A stretch of DNA of 64,000 nucleotides from Lycocorax pyrrhopterus obiensis (Eukaryota > Chordata > Aves > Passeriformes > Paradisaeidae). This document shows, in pieces, positions 13,159-26,397 of this stretch (position 1 is the first letter of the stretch; each line of letters opens with the position of its first letter). The notes beneath the pieces are model-generated. The model did no database searches, was not told where the DNA came from, and worked only from the letters and a program-made list of their open reading frames with translations. Made by a program: the position numbers and the translations under genes. Location: positions 52,342,975 through 52,406,974 of the forward strand of contig JACSVZ010000007.1 of the NCBI GenBank assembly GCA_014706295.1, given 5' to 3'.

Positions 13159-16100
13159 GGGCCAAAGGTAACAAGAGCTGCCCAGGCAGCTTAGTGAGCT
13201 CGGACATGACATGGCCCCTCTGGATCACTGCAGCTGCATCTCCAGCACTGCCTGGCACATCCACCCCTGCACTGTCCTCTCCTGAGTGATCGAGGTGTGC
13301 TCTGGCCTGAGAGCAGCAGAACAAAGCCCTGTCTATTTTCAGTGGCTGATTTGTGTGGAATACAGTTCAGACTCTGGCATGAAGAGGGAAATATTATTTG
13401 GGTAGTCGAACTTCATTTTGTTTAATTTGGAGTTATTAAGAACATTTATATTTTTAAACACAATGTTTAACCTGACAGCATCCCATTAAAATGCTTTATA
13501 TAAGCTCATTAGGAGCTTCTGTGCAGTATTATATTTATTGCAATTAGCAAATATTAGTGGCTCAGACAAACTGCAAGATATTTTTTCTTCTCTGCTCCTA
13601 TTTTGTTCCTCCATCTCTTTGCCTGCCATAACCTAAGCCTAGCCTAGATTAGATTCTTTCACATATCAGCCTTTCTGTTTGGCAAGTCTTAAAGAAGTAG
13701 CAATAAAAAAAAAGGAAAATTAATAGAAAATTAACCATTAGAAGCCTCTGAGAAATCAAAAGAGCCTTTTAGATTGTCTCTCACTAGTGTCAAGGCTAGC
13801 AGCACTACCAGTGGCATTAGTGGCACTAAGTTACTTAATTCCAGTATGATTCAAAATCATTTGTAGCTATGAGCTTATCCAGAGTAAATCCTCATCCTCC
13901 CAGGTCTTTTGTTTGCCATCTCTTGACAAGCTACGTTGCAAATAAATGAGCTCATAAAACATGTGAAGGAGCAATATATTTTCATTTGTATTGAAGTTTC
14001 ATGTGCGCATATGCTACCGTACAAATACTAGTAATGAATAGTATTAGTATTTAACGAACTCAATCCTTATTTGGGCTTTGTTTTGGGGGTTTTGTGCCCT
14101 TACTCGGTTATGAAATACATGAAATGAAAGGAAGGTTTCCCTGAATAAGGACAGAGGGCAATTTTAAGACATACTTAGACCTCGCTCCAGTCAGTGGCAA
14201 AGGGTGGCCCAGCCGGCCTGTGTTCCAACCGGGATGGATCTCACAGGAGAGCTGGAATTTAGCCTCTCAGTTCTTGCATGGTTTGTGAGCAAATCACAGG
14301 CTGCTAAGCCACTTTAAGCCCACAGACTGTTCAGGATCCCAGGAAGGAGCAAAGGTTTGGGTACCTGAGTCTCAAATCCTACCACATGTGACAGAACTCG
14401 GATATAAGTGCTAGTTCAGACCTTTCAGCCCAAGCTGGCACTTCTGTGTGTACACACAGATGCCTGAGTCTTGACATTGATGAGCAGATAAGCACTGGTG
14501 CTTATCCTGCAGCCTCCTGAGAGGATTCAGTCCTCTGGCAGGGGGCATGCTGGCTGGCTGGGCTGGGCTGCTGCGCACAGGTGGTGTGGAGGAGCACTTA
14601 GGAAGCAGTGAAGAAACCACTGCTAGACCCTCCACAACTGACCTTGACCTTTTCCCTGGCAATGCCACGTGGCTGTGCTGGGAAGAGCCACTGGGACCCT
14701 GTCAAGCTCCAGCCCTACTTGGCTGGTCTGCAGCACAAGATATTAATGCTCCTTCTGCCCTTTGTGCTGGACTGTACTCTCTGTGAGCGATGACAGCTGG
14801 AAAAAAGCCCAAGTTTTCTGAGGCTGTTAGAGGTTTTTTACTTTTTCTGGAAAAGGATAAAATAAAGGTGTCCATGAAGTTTACTTACTCACTTAACAGT
14901 TACATAAAAATGTATCCAATAATTATCTTCTTGATTTGAATAGAACTTACTGCAAAGGTGCCAGATATGTGGAGCAGCAATCAGTAAAATAATTTTTCAG
15001 TTACGCAAACATCAAAACTATTGCATGAGGTTCAGAGATCAGTTTAGAGAGCTCATTTTGTGGGCCTGGGCAATGAAGGCCCTGGTTTAAAGGGCCATTC
15101 TTCAGCTATTAATTATCTGTATTTGAGGACCCAATTCACAGATATTTTCTAATTCTGTTCTTTTCTGTTGGAGTTGCTTGGGTCACTGCTTCTACTCCCA
15201 GCTGCTGCTGCCCTTTCCTCCTAATGCCCTCCAGTGGGACAGCCTGCTACTTCATCTCTTGGGAACCAATCCCAGAGTGTCTCTTGCAGGAGATGTACTC
15301 CAAGTGCTCATCCCTGGATAAGCACGACCCCCAAAGGCCATTGAACTGTGCTATGTGTCACTGCCACAAGTAGAAACTATCAGTTGCAAGGTGTCTAGAG
15401 GTAGTTTGCATTCCCATCTGGAAATATTCGTGCTGAGTCTCCCTCATTCCTCATACTTTCACTGATTTCAGGGAGCTCAGCTTGGACCTACTGTTTGGGC
15501 TGAACTCATGCTCCTAAAATCTCAAGTTCTCATCTATTATTTTTCTTGGAAATCTTTTGATCCAAAAATGCATCAGCTGACAAGTGTATCTTTGCCTTGT
15601 GCCTTGTACAAATGTAATCTTTATGGCATGTACTGGTTGAACTGAAAAATATTACTGATACTTACTTCCATTGCCTTTCCAAGAATTGATTTAGGACACA
15701 TTCTCAAGATTAATGCTTTGGCTGATGGTGAGGAGCATTAAGAGTGGGACCAAGATAGGGTCAGATTACATAAAAGGAGAAACACTTGCTGCAAAATCCA
15801 CTACTATGCAGAAGAGAGCATAATAGCTCATGGATTAATTTATCAGCATTTCAAAGCTGCTCTGTTGGAGATGGAGCACTACAAGCTAGAGTCTGTATTC
15901 CAGTGGTTTACTGTGATCTTGCACTAGTTGGTTTATAGAAAATTCAAAAAGAAGGATAAATATTGCCTATAAGCCCTGTTGCCAAAGAAAATGTTAGAGG
16001 TATTATTTTCAGCTGCCTACTCATTAAGAGGGAGCTGCAGCACTTGAGTCTTGCTTTGCTTTTTGGCTGCTGGGAGCCAACAGCTTTCCTCTTTGAGTGT

Positions 16101-16504
16101 GGAACTGTGCACGCCCAGCTCTTGAAGGAAAACAGGGATAAATCACAAATTTTCCAAAGTTACCTTCTTAAAATAACATGTATAGTCTAAACATGTGTAA
16201 TCATAAACATGCTGTTGGAAGGGAAAATGTTTGGGGAAACTTTTACAAATTGGAAGACAAATATGCTGGTATCTCTAGTTGTGCTCCAGTAGGGACATGT
16301 AGTATTATGTGCAGACTGCCTGAAGACATCACTGCCTTTGCCAGTGGTAACAGTGTTTCCTAACAAAGACAGATTGTGCCTTCAGGGAAAAATAAGAGGT
16401 TACTGCCAAACAATATCAGTGAATGTATCAAGAAAATACTATTTAGTTACAAAAAACCCCCCAAAAAACCCCATAAAAATCTGGTTACGTGGCTTGTTTA
16501 AACT
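13159..16504. other. Intergenic DNA, no gene seen
   Basis: AT-rich, CpG-poor sequence. At 13400-13560 a run free of simple repeats contains several TTAAT/ATTAG homeodomain-like cores. A short GGCT run is at 14550-14574. Nothing here supports an exon. Confidence 0.65.
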
Positions 16505-16567
16505 GAAGAGACTAGATTGTTGGTAAATAAGATTCCTTCCAACCCAAACAATTCTATTGTTTTATGA
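16505..16567 (+). mobile_element. CR1 LINE 3' end fragment
   Basis: The end reads like the CR1 terminus: GACTAGATT, then CCTTCCAACCCAAAC, then an ATTCTATTG/TTTTATGA tail. Only the last 60 or so bases of the element are recognisable, as expected for 5'-truncated CR1 insertions. The orientation is + because the octamer-like tail is at the right. Confidence 0.65.
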
Positions 16568-16723
16568 ACTAACTATAATTTTCCAAAGGATTCATTTATT
16601 ATTCCCCAGTTTTCCTATTGCAAGTTAAATACCTCACAAAACGGTCCTTAGCAGCAAAAATTAAACCAGCTGTATTTTATTAGTTACCAGTGAATCTGCA
16701 CATCAAAAGGTATAAACAATGTC

Positions 16724-16726
16724 AAA

Positions 16727-16758
<32 letters not shown>

Positions 16759-16823
16759 AAAGAAAGAAAGAAAGAAAGAAAGAAAGAAGGAAAGAAAAAG
16801 AAAGAAAGAAAGAAAGAAAGAGA
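16724..16823 (+). repeat. 100-nt homopurine GAAA microsatellite
   Basis: Every base from 16724 to 16823 is A or G, mostly GAAA tetramers with a few A or G insertions near 16760, 16788 and 16797. Such uninterrupted purine mirror tracts can form intramolecular triplex DNA and tend to vary in length. Confidence 0.95.
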
Positions 16824-16825
16824 TG

Positions 16826-16855
16826 GAAAAGACCATTAATCCCAGCACCCTCTGA
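16826..16855 (-). mobile_element. Possible CR1 3' end remnant next to the GAAA tract
   Basis: TGGAAAAGACC followed by CCATTAATCCCAGCACC resembles the reverse complement of a CR1 3' end with an internal deletion. If so, the GAAA tract lies exactly at the element's 3' tail. The match is short. Confidence 0.35.
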
Positions 16856-18115
16856 AGAAGGTGTTCGTGGGCACACTGATTAGTGAGTGGTGGTTTCAGT
16901 CCCAGGAAAGGCCTGACTCAGCCATATGCAGCTGCAAGGATGCTCTGGAGGAAAAGCAGGTTTTGGCTCCTCTGTGTTTGGGGCTCACACGAATAACAGC
17001 AACATACACTCATTGCCCTGTCCTCTCAGCTAAACACCTCTGATTTACCTGCCCTTCACATTGGAGCAGACACAAAGAAGACCACTGGGCAGCTAAAGAA
17101 GCATCTTGTTCCATCATTCTTCCTAGGGGTGCTAGTGGTGGGTAGAGTTTGCATAAAAAACCAAAGGATAGTTCCAGGAATACAGTGATATTGGAACAGA
17201 CAGTGAAAAATCCAACAGCTCTGGACACAGCCCATTTCAGGTTTAAATGCCTATCAATAAGCTCAGTTATACATTCATAAATCATCATTTGAACTACAAG
17301 GATGTCACCAAAGAGCCCAATTTAATTTCCTCGCAGTCCATGACAATTTACAGGACTCTGATTTAAAACCTCGTCATCACCCTAAGTGCGTATGTTTGGG
17401 GGCTGGGTAGTTAAATCACATGAAGCCTTCCTTAGCTGTACTTCTAGAAGTCATTCTGTGCAATTATTTATTACTTGCATAAATCAGAGCAATGCAAAGA
17501 GGTCTGCCACTGAAGTTTAGCAGCATATTCCTGTTTCTGTTATTATTCTAACATATAAAACCTAAGAAAGGGGCAATTCCTTCCTTGGTTTTGTTTGTTG
17601 GGGCTTATTTTATTATTATTTTTATTTGGAGGGGCTGTTCTTTTGGTTTTGGTTTTTTGGGGTTTTTTTTGACAATGTTACATGCTCCCAGGGAAATAGT
17701 AGACAGTGATTTACCGATGAAATTCCTACAGCAGGAGGAAGTCATGCTTGGGTCTTGCTGCCATGGAGGGAGATAAATAAACTAACATATTTAGCTAAAG
17801 ACTATATAACCTATAGGAAAACAGACTGGAGAGATATACAAGCTGGCACGGAAGATACTGAGACGGAGAACAGAATGTTTAGATAGAGGCACTTATGGGT
17901 ACTCCCCACCAACAAATGAATCATCGAGGGCATAACAGGCTATTTTTAGCAGCAGTGTCTGTGTTACTTTTGCCTTTTACATTGAGAAAACTTTGAAACA
18001 CTAGATAGGAGATGCTAAAAATCCATACAGAGCAATGCTGGACTTCCTCGTACAGATGGGCAGGACCCAGAGCGCCTTTGGCTTGGCTGCACAGTAGACC
18101 TACAGAGGAGATAGG

Positions 18116-18141
18116 TAGATAGATAGATAGATAGATAGATA
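18116..18141 (+). repeat. TAGA tetranucleotide microsatellite
   Basis: Six perfect TAGA units follow an ATAGG interruption. It is a simple intergenic repeat. Confidence 0.9.
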
Positions 18142-18808
18142 CTGGGGAAGTGTCTCCATGGAGTAGTAGTACACTTTCCGAACACACATCATCACATGGT
18201 GGGTATAACAGGAGACCTCAGGCACCCTTTGTGCTGACAGCCTCTACTCCGTGCTTCCCCTCAGCTCCTCTGCAAGGATCAGGGAGATTGCGTCTTCTGA
18301 TATCCTGATCATCGCTCTGGGCAAAATCCTTTGACTTCGGCTGTAAGGATCATGATTTAATCCAACAATTTAGCCCAATAATGGAAACCAGCTGGTAACA
18401 CAGTATTTGGTTTTGTCATTATATTCACCATTTGGAAGTAACGGGCTGCAAAGCCCCTTTGATTTGTGGCAGGGCATTCCATTAACACATCTATAAAAGC
18501 AGCCAAGATGTTTCCACTGACAGCACTTAACAATTTTCTCTATTACTTTGAAGACTATTCACTTTGAACGGAAAGTGCTTTTCCGCACCATTGAAGCACA
18601 GCTAGTACATAACCTTGGAGCACTCTGAAGCGCTGAGGTGCTGCAAGAAGTAACACTTAGGAGAGCACATCCCCTCTTCGGCACGCACTGCCCGGCGCCG
18701 GGCCCCGCACAGCTCCCTGCCTGCAGCACGGCTGTGTCACCCACAAACCGGGACGGAATGTGCCCTGTGGCAACCAGGGGGGAACAGAGCTATTCATCTG
18801 CCTTCCCC

Positions 18809-18858
18809 TTTTGCATGATTACCAAGTCGATTTTGCATGCAATTCCTTGTATGCAATT
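18809..18858. promoter_or_regulatory. Cluster of octamer/POU-like motifs
   Basis: TTTTGCAT occurs at 18809-18816 and 18831-18838, and the direct repeat ATGCAATT at 18837-18844 and 18851-18858. All resemble the POU octamer ATTTGCAT or its complement. Four such cores in 50 bp suggests an enhancer module; function is inference. Confidence 0.25.
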
Positions 18859-21800
18859 GGTGGTAAAATCTATGCAGGTCTAAGCGTGCTTCCCAAGCTT
18901 TTATTGGACAGCAGAAACAGAGCGTACTTGTCTGGCAGTGGGGGATATAGAGGCTGTAAGTTGAGAGGCTGATGTTCAAATCCAGCAGATCAGCATAAAG
19001 CCCTCAGGATATTATTCTTGCTGCAATTACAAGTAACAGCTAAAGAAAGGGTAGGAGACGCTCACGTAGTGAATAAAAATGTTTCTCTTCAGTTGCTTGT
19101 ATGAAAACTGCAGACAAGGCTAAATAGTTGTAAATGTAAAGCTCTCGGTGAAAAATTGATCCCATTTGTGTCTCTAGCTGCCTCCAGCTCTTCCTTACAG
19201 GAGGCAGCAGTGGGTCATCAGTGTGGTCATTTTAAGCTTGGTACAAAATAAATCCTGATTCAAGAGTCTCCTTGAGTGACCTTTGCTTATATGCACAAGT
19301 GTTTCTCATGCAAAGAGCCCCAGTGATGTCAATGCTAATAGGTAGATGGTAGAGGCAGTTTCACTGTGACTGTTAGAGACTGGAGATGAGGAACAAAAGC
19401 TCCTTTCTGAGAGCTGCTCATCCATCTCGAATGCTCTGACTCACTTCACCTCGTGTGGGACTGACTGCTTAGAAAAACCAACACTGCCATCTTTTTACCA
19501 CGTGTACAGGATCACAGCCTTAGCATACACAAAGCATTACTCATTTCAGCTGATCCCATTAACGCTGAAGACACAGGCTTGCACTTACTCTGGACGAACC
19601 GTAGAAAAGGCTTCTGTATGAGAGGATTATGGCTACTGTTCAGATGCTCAACATTTCCTAGTTAAAATATTTCACAGTGAAGCAATAGCATCATTAAGAG
19701 TTTGCAATGTATCAGCATCTGCTTTATTTCTTCTGTTGAAGTCTCCCTAAAGTTTTTGGGGTTTTCTAAAGCTGTGATGAAATGAAAACTAACTGTTGCT
19801 GTTCTTAATTTTCACAAAACTACTTACTTAAGAAATAGACTAAAAAATCTCAGGCTCAGCTGTACAATACAATCAAACTATCAATGCAAAATGGCAATGC
19901 AATGCCACATCAATGGAAGCAATAAGATGAGCAGATTTCTGGTCACCCAACATGCACCTCTCTGAGCCTGCTTGTACGCAAACACAAACTCAGTCTGGCA
20001 TAAATTAGATGAACTATGTTATCTTGCATCAAAATATTTTCCCAGTTCTATGTGTTTCCAAATATATCTAATTTATGCATTTCTGAGCGTATAGTGTGTA
20101 CTGCTCGCAGGTGTACTGTCTACTGAAGCAGGTGTAGCAGCTCTTCTCCTATTGAAATCAGAGATGCTGTTACATATTTCAGTGGATAGAAAAAGTACTT
20201 CTCCAGGTCATGCCAGGTCTGAGAAAGAAAAAGGGGGTTGACAAATTCACAGAAGGCATCCAACACAAGCCCTCCAAACCACAGTCTTTTACTGCAGGAT
20301 GTATACTCTCCCTTTCCAGTGACCTTGCTATCCTAAGCATGTTCTTATGACATCACCTTAATGCTGTGGCTTAAAAACAGCTTAATTAATTTAGGGTCTA
20401 TGCATTGCTGTCTGCTGCCATTGTAACATCCACATAAATAAAAAGAAGAGAAGGTGCTCAGCTGCCTCTCATGCAGAGCCCTTTGAATCCTGGGCATAAC
20501 CCACCAGCTGCTCCAGGGGCATCGCTGAGGAACATGAAGTCCATCCCTGAGGAACCAGCCCAGGCAGACCACAGTGGAGCACCAGAGTTCTGTGCAGGTC
20601 ATTTGTTTCTTCCATTACTTAATTCCACATTGCCTTTGAAAAGAGGATTGCCTTATATTTTATAACAGCTGGGATTTTAACTTAATTTACAAAGTAATTA
20701 ATTTTCTTTAATTGTGATGAGGGTTTGCTGTTAAGTAGTAAGTAGACGGGGATAGTACAATGATGATTTCTGTGGTCTGGATGCACTACTGTAAGATAGT
20801 ATCATTTCTGTATAGTCTAATTTTAAATACTGTACTACAGCAATAAGAAATGTTCTGATCCTATGTTTTTTATAAGTATTACCTGTGCATGGTGACTAGT
20901 TTAGTCTGAGTTTAGAACAGAAAATATCTTTCCTTTTCTTCCAGTACAGACTGGAAAGTAGACAGGTGGCAGTAAAAAAAAAAGGACTACAAATCTAAAG
21001 CAAGCTGTAATGCCATTAATGGTTTAAGTTACTTTAATAAGAAAGGATTTGTTGCTTACTAGCTTGACATTATATGTAACTACTTTCTGACAGTAAGGAA
21101 AAAAAACAAGATAAGCTATCAATATAATTAATTTTAAATATATTTCATTTTCCTAAGTAGTAGACTTACAGTTCTTTTTATTTTACCAATTAACAAAAGT
21201 AATCTGCATCCTGAGATCTAGCCAAGAAAATCCAAGATTGGAGTTCATGCAGAGACTAATCTATGAAGATTACATTTGGCAGCATACCCCCAAACCAGAT
21301 TTAAAATAGAAGAATGTGTTGCATTTCTACCCCACCCCAGAAATACCAGGGGCCAGGGACCTGTTAGGAAACGGCAGTGGCTTGGTAGTCTGTGTTCCTG
21401 GGAGGTGCTGTCAGCAATTGCTGTGTACTGCTGATGCCCTCAGCAGCCCTTCCCTTCACAGTGCTGGCTCCCACAAAGCTGCCCGAGCCTGGCAATGGCC
21501 ATCCCAGCAGCAAGGGGTGTTGCCTGTGTTATGGATCAAACCTGGGCCCTGCACGGCGAGAACAGGTTCAAACCTGTCCTTCTGACAGCCCCACTGCTAT
21601 ATTTCATAGCATGTGACCCATTAACTGAGAGCACCTGAGACAGCCCAGGTGCAAAGATGCTTTTGGAGCTGGCTGCTTTGCTCAGAGAGACTTTCCCAAA
21701 AATGTTATGCTTGATCTTCTGGAATAGGCACACTGAGCATGGAGGAGATCCATTAAAGAGCCAATACATTTTATCCTGGCACAAGCCAAGCATAGTGCTC

Positions 21801-23657
21801 TGTCAGACATCCAGGAGCTATTGAAAGACAGAAGTACACTGAGATCTCTGCAGCTATCTGAAGCCATCCAGCTGGGAGGTTGAATGCCAGGGTTTGTGAG
21901 AGAGCAGGCTTTTTTCCTTTTCAACAAAAGTAGTTTATAATAGATGGTGTGACGAATCCATCCTCATGGGTTCTTCTGTGCTCAAAGTAAAGAGAGAAGA
22001 TAGCTAGACGTGGATAAATTATACTACTTTTATCGTACTGCTGGAGTTCACATTGCCCAGCATGAGTGGGATGGGAATCCCCAGCATGCAGGGGACCCAT
22101 GGGAGGTGGGGACAGTACCCAAGGAGGAGGTACCACAAAGCTGTGCAGGGAATGGTCATGCTGGGTTGCCTCCTGCACATCTTCTGATGTTGACACTGAG
22201 CCATGCGTGCACCCAGGCACTTATCTGGCTTTTATTGTGTACTGATGTTCTCCTCCTGGCCATGTCATCCTCAAGATGTTTTTCCATCCCCTCTAATCAG
22301 ATTAACCAGCTGCTCATGCTCTAAGGACACTCACTCTGTGGGATGTACTTCAGACCGTGGTCTGTCTCATCTTCCGATTTACTCCTTTGACAGCTGTGTG
22401 CCTGAAGCAAGGGGATTGTATCTGTCTTGAGTTGCTGGGGCACCAAAATTCCATCTTCTGTTTTCTGAGCACTGTGGTCCCTCCAAAACAGGGCTCAAGC
22501 TGGTACCTTCCCTAGGGACATGGCAGGGACAGACCTGCGCTCTCTGCTTCAGACTGGTATTATCTTCCAAGATATTTTAAGGGATGATTTTTTTACACCC
22601 CTCAGAGTGACACTGGGCACTGTGGGATGGTAGCAAGTGATTGAGATGGTACCTCTGAAGGGAGCAAGCTGCCACCACAGCAGAAGATCCATGCTTCTTT
22701 CCAAGGACATAGAGAGGAGCTAATTTGTTGCTAATTTACTGTAAAGAGGAAGTAAAATGGATATGTGAAAATGACATGTCCCTGGTGATGTAAGCCAGAT
22801 TTTTCATTTGTGTCTCCACAATCCATATACATAACAGTAAATGTCAATGCAAGCCAAGGAATAAATATTTCCATTGTTGTGCTTACAGTCTGAAACAAAG
22901 ATCCCAGTAATCCCCTGAATTGTATCAAATATATCCAAACTAGAACATAAAAGGCTTTTCCATAAATATATTCATTTCAGGGTGCCTGTAACTCTGTTCT
23001 TAAAACACATCCAGAGTTAATTTGCAGGTGAAATCAGCAGTGGCCCTGCCAATCAGCTGATCAGCAAAGAGCTAACACAGTGTTCACAGGACAAAGTCTG
23101 GGCTCCACTCTGCTTCACAGTGCTTAGAAGCAGTGGCCATCGCTACTTTTTTTCTGATATTCTCCACGATCTTTCAGATTTACAACTGGACTTGTTAAGC
23201 AGTAGTTACTATGAATATGCATATATCTTCCCTCATAAATTATTTCTGGAACGCATGTTTTAAGTAGGGGAACAAAGATATATGAACTAGACGGGCTGCT
23301 GTTTATCTGCAGTTATTTTTTATGAAGTAGCTTGGGTTTGAATCACAGGTATTTTTACTGTAGTGTTCATTACAGCATTAAAGTATTGATTTTGTTCCCC
23401 TGATCAATAGATACTGTTTTTAATACAAGGTTTTTTTGCATAGAGCTAATACCTGTGATGCTGTGTTTGTTGCTGTTTTGTTTCTACAACAAACATTAGC
23501 TGAAGATGAGATAAGGTGCCTGTACCCAGCTCCTACCTCTGCCATACCAGAGCTGAAAGCATGACCAGGTTTACATTTACTGCACCTTTTTGCACTGCTT
23601 TTGTACAGTTCTACGTTTACTGTCTGGCTTTACATGGTCTTGTGCTTATAGCACCGC

Positions 23658-23714
23658 AGGTGTATAATTTGAACACAAATACACCTACACGCTATTGTGC
23701 TGTAGGTGTATTTG
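23658..23714. repeat. Three-armed inverted repeat (two competing hairpins)
   Basis: CAAATACACCTACA at 23676-23689 is the exact reverse complement of TGTAGGTGTATTTG at 23701-23714 (14 bp, 11-base loop). The same middle arm can pair with AGGTGTATAATTTG at 23658-23671 across a 4-base loop, with a 3-base bulge. The outer arms are thus related copies and the middle arm is inverted. GTGC/GCAC pairs flank each side. It looks like a local duplication plus inversion; I recognise no mobile element. Confidence 0.8.
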
Positions 23715-25827
23715 CACTTCAGAAAGCTTGGATAAATGGTGACGTGATCATTACCCATTTGCCCTAATCACTAATGATAAAGCTGGCCTAAAATAAAATG
23801 AAAACTAGCATTATGCTAGTTAGTCTACCAAAATACAACTGTCTACACACACGATTTTCTTTCTGTCTAGAAATCAAAATGTTAAATATAATGGCTACTT
23901 ATGAAAAGAATATTTTTATCATTTCTTCCTCTAATAACCACTGAATACAATCATCAGAAACAAACAGTGAGACGGAAATATTTTCGTTTTATAGCCTGTA
24001 AAGTCCTCTGGAAACATTGGCTTGTGTTGAAGCATTTCTTAGAATAGTTCTTTAGGTCCATCTGTCAAAGGAAGATACTTAAACGGGCATTGTTTATCTA
24101 CTCGTATATTATGGGCCTAAGTTGACAGCTTTTTCTGAAGCACATTTCCTGTTGTTTTCATTGCCCTTCTGAAACATAGATGATACCATGTAGGAACATT
24201 GCCTGGTACATTTATTTACTCTTTTTGGTTGATTAAATTCTCCACATCACACTTTCTAGGCTTATGTGCACCAGTATCTAGCAGTACCAACTCCTAAGTG
24301 TAATCACATTATCATCACTGACTCAGAAACCTCCTCATCCCCCTGCATCTTCTGTAATCAAATCTCCCTGCCAAAATTCAGTTTTCTTTCAGACTCTCAT
24401 CAAGTGCTGGTACCATGTATCTTTTGAGCATTCTTTGTTCATAGATGGATGCAGCAGTGTGTCATTACATTCCTAAAAAGTGCTTGGGCTGAGTGGGAGG
24501 GGGAGGAAGCTGGAAATTGCTGCCCCTCAAAGCCCTGCTTCTGTTCCATGGTGCAAGGGAGCATCATGACAGCATCCCTCTGGAGCGGAGCTGCACTATC
24601 AGCCCGAGCACATCACCTCACTTGAACTCCTACAGTATATAAAATGGGGAAAGAGGTTTTATTTTATCCAAGAACATCCCCATGAAAGGAGTTTTAAGTC
24701 ATTTCACTGATTATGAAATCTCTGCCATTAAACACTTACTCAGGCAGAACTATTGATGGGAAGATCCCTATTACCGCCTGAATATTCTTTCTCATAATAA
24801 TAATGAAAAACCTGATACATATTATTACATTTTGAATGAAGGCTTCTATGCAGTAGGGTTTTAAAGATCTTGCTGTTGCCAAGTTTTTCTTTCAACATCC
24901 CAGTGGAACATTTTTACCAGACCTATTAGGTAATGCACACAACTTTCAGGCACAAATTCACTATCTCCAATTCAATGTCCTCATGCTGGACCTTGCCAAT
25001 GTCACAGATGTTCTTTTTCCATAAATTCCATCAACCATGGTCTGGAAGCTGTGTTTTTTGTTGTTCTGTTCCTCACTGCTTCGTGTGCATTTGTTACAGC
25101 TGGTCATTACCCTTTAACAGAAATATTTCTGTTTCTCTTCTTTTTAAATAAAATTTCTGAGACAAATTGTAGAAAGACCCAGTTTTGACCCTTTTGTAAG
25201 CATCAGAAACATCTTCAGAATTTAAGATGAGAAAATGTGTATTGTCACAACCAGTGAACCAGAAGAATTTTTTTCCCCAAATCTCAGAACAAGTCAGTTA
25301 TACAGACTTTGCATTGCTTACTTCCTACTGGCTTCTTTCTTATGGGATAGTTCACATTTTGTCAGCTCAAAAGTGGAAGCTTTAAAATTTATGAATCTTT
25401 CAAGTGCTACTTTCCATAGGACATTAAGCACTTGGTATTTTCCAAAGATTTGAGTCTTCCAGGGCCATAATAAATATATTTGACTCCAAATCAGTTGCAT
25501 GGAAGTCTTGCCCTAAGAAAAGACATGAACCTAATCAGCGACAGAAGCCTGGGCTGACTCTCCAATCCTCAAATAAATTATTGCCCCAGAGCAATCTCAG
25601 TTGGGTTGAGAGCCTGAGGGCACATCGAGGCTGCTGTCACTGTTTAAGGCTCCTGCTGCGAATCCTCTGCCAAGGAGCAGCCAATTCATCTGTTATAGTG
25701 GATCTTTTGGTCATTCCTGTTTTATTGCCTTTCTTTCAGTGTTGCTTAAGAAACAGTCCTTTACAAACCAGAAGATTAATGACATCACCTAATTGGTTTT
25801 GCTATCCTTAGAGATGATGGGCCAAAT

Positions 25828-25900
25828 TAATCCCTGTTAGAGATCCATTAATCTTTATGGATTTACACCCAAGATTAATTCATCCCCATGATACTAATCA
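25828..25900. promoter_or_regulatory. Cluster of bicoid-class (OTX/PITX-like) homeodomain motifs
   Basis: TAATCC at 25828, TAATCT at 25849, AGATTA at 25872 and TAATCA at 25895 fall within 73 bp. TAATCC/T is preferred by K50 homeodomains such as OTX2, CRX, PITX and GSC. A role as enhancer is inference. Confidence 0.2.
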
Positions 25901-26379
25901 CTTGCTGTGTGGTCTGTGGAAAATCACTTAACTTTGCATGTGGGTTTTCCACCCCAGATGGAAAATGGGGGCAATAATCCTGAGTTCTGTGAAGAGAAAT
26001 GCTCCAAACACTCCTAGGATTGGTTAAAATGTAAGACAGTTTATAAAAAAATGCACATTTTATTTCTGAATGTTAGTTTTAGTTTGCACTTGTATTCTCA
26101 ATTCTTAGTGAACCTTAGATAGAAACATTTCCCTGTGGGGTTACGGATGTGTCTCATATTTATAACCAAGAAAAGTCTTGGTACTGTAGAGCTTGGTGAG
26201 AATTTATGTGCTGATTATCCCAGGCCCAGGGTGTCACACTGCAGGTTTTACGGAAGTCACACGCTCATACCCAGAGGCAGAATTTGGCCTTTCTCATTTC
26301 TGCTCCATTTAGGCCAATTTCTACAGCTGTTTCCCCAGTGAGAATCTCACTGAAGATAGCAGGAATTTTGCTTAAGTAA

Positions 26380-26397
26380 GGATTACAGGATTAATCC
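26380..26397. promoter_or_regulatory. Palindromic double GGATTA motif
   Basis: GGATTA at 26380-26385 is followed two bases later by the 10-mer palindrome GGATTAATCC (26388-26397), giving three K50-homeodomain half-sites in 18 bp. It lies about 480 bp from the cluster at 25828-25900. Confidence 0.25.
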
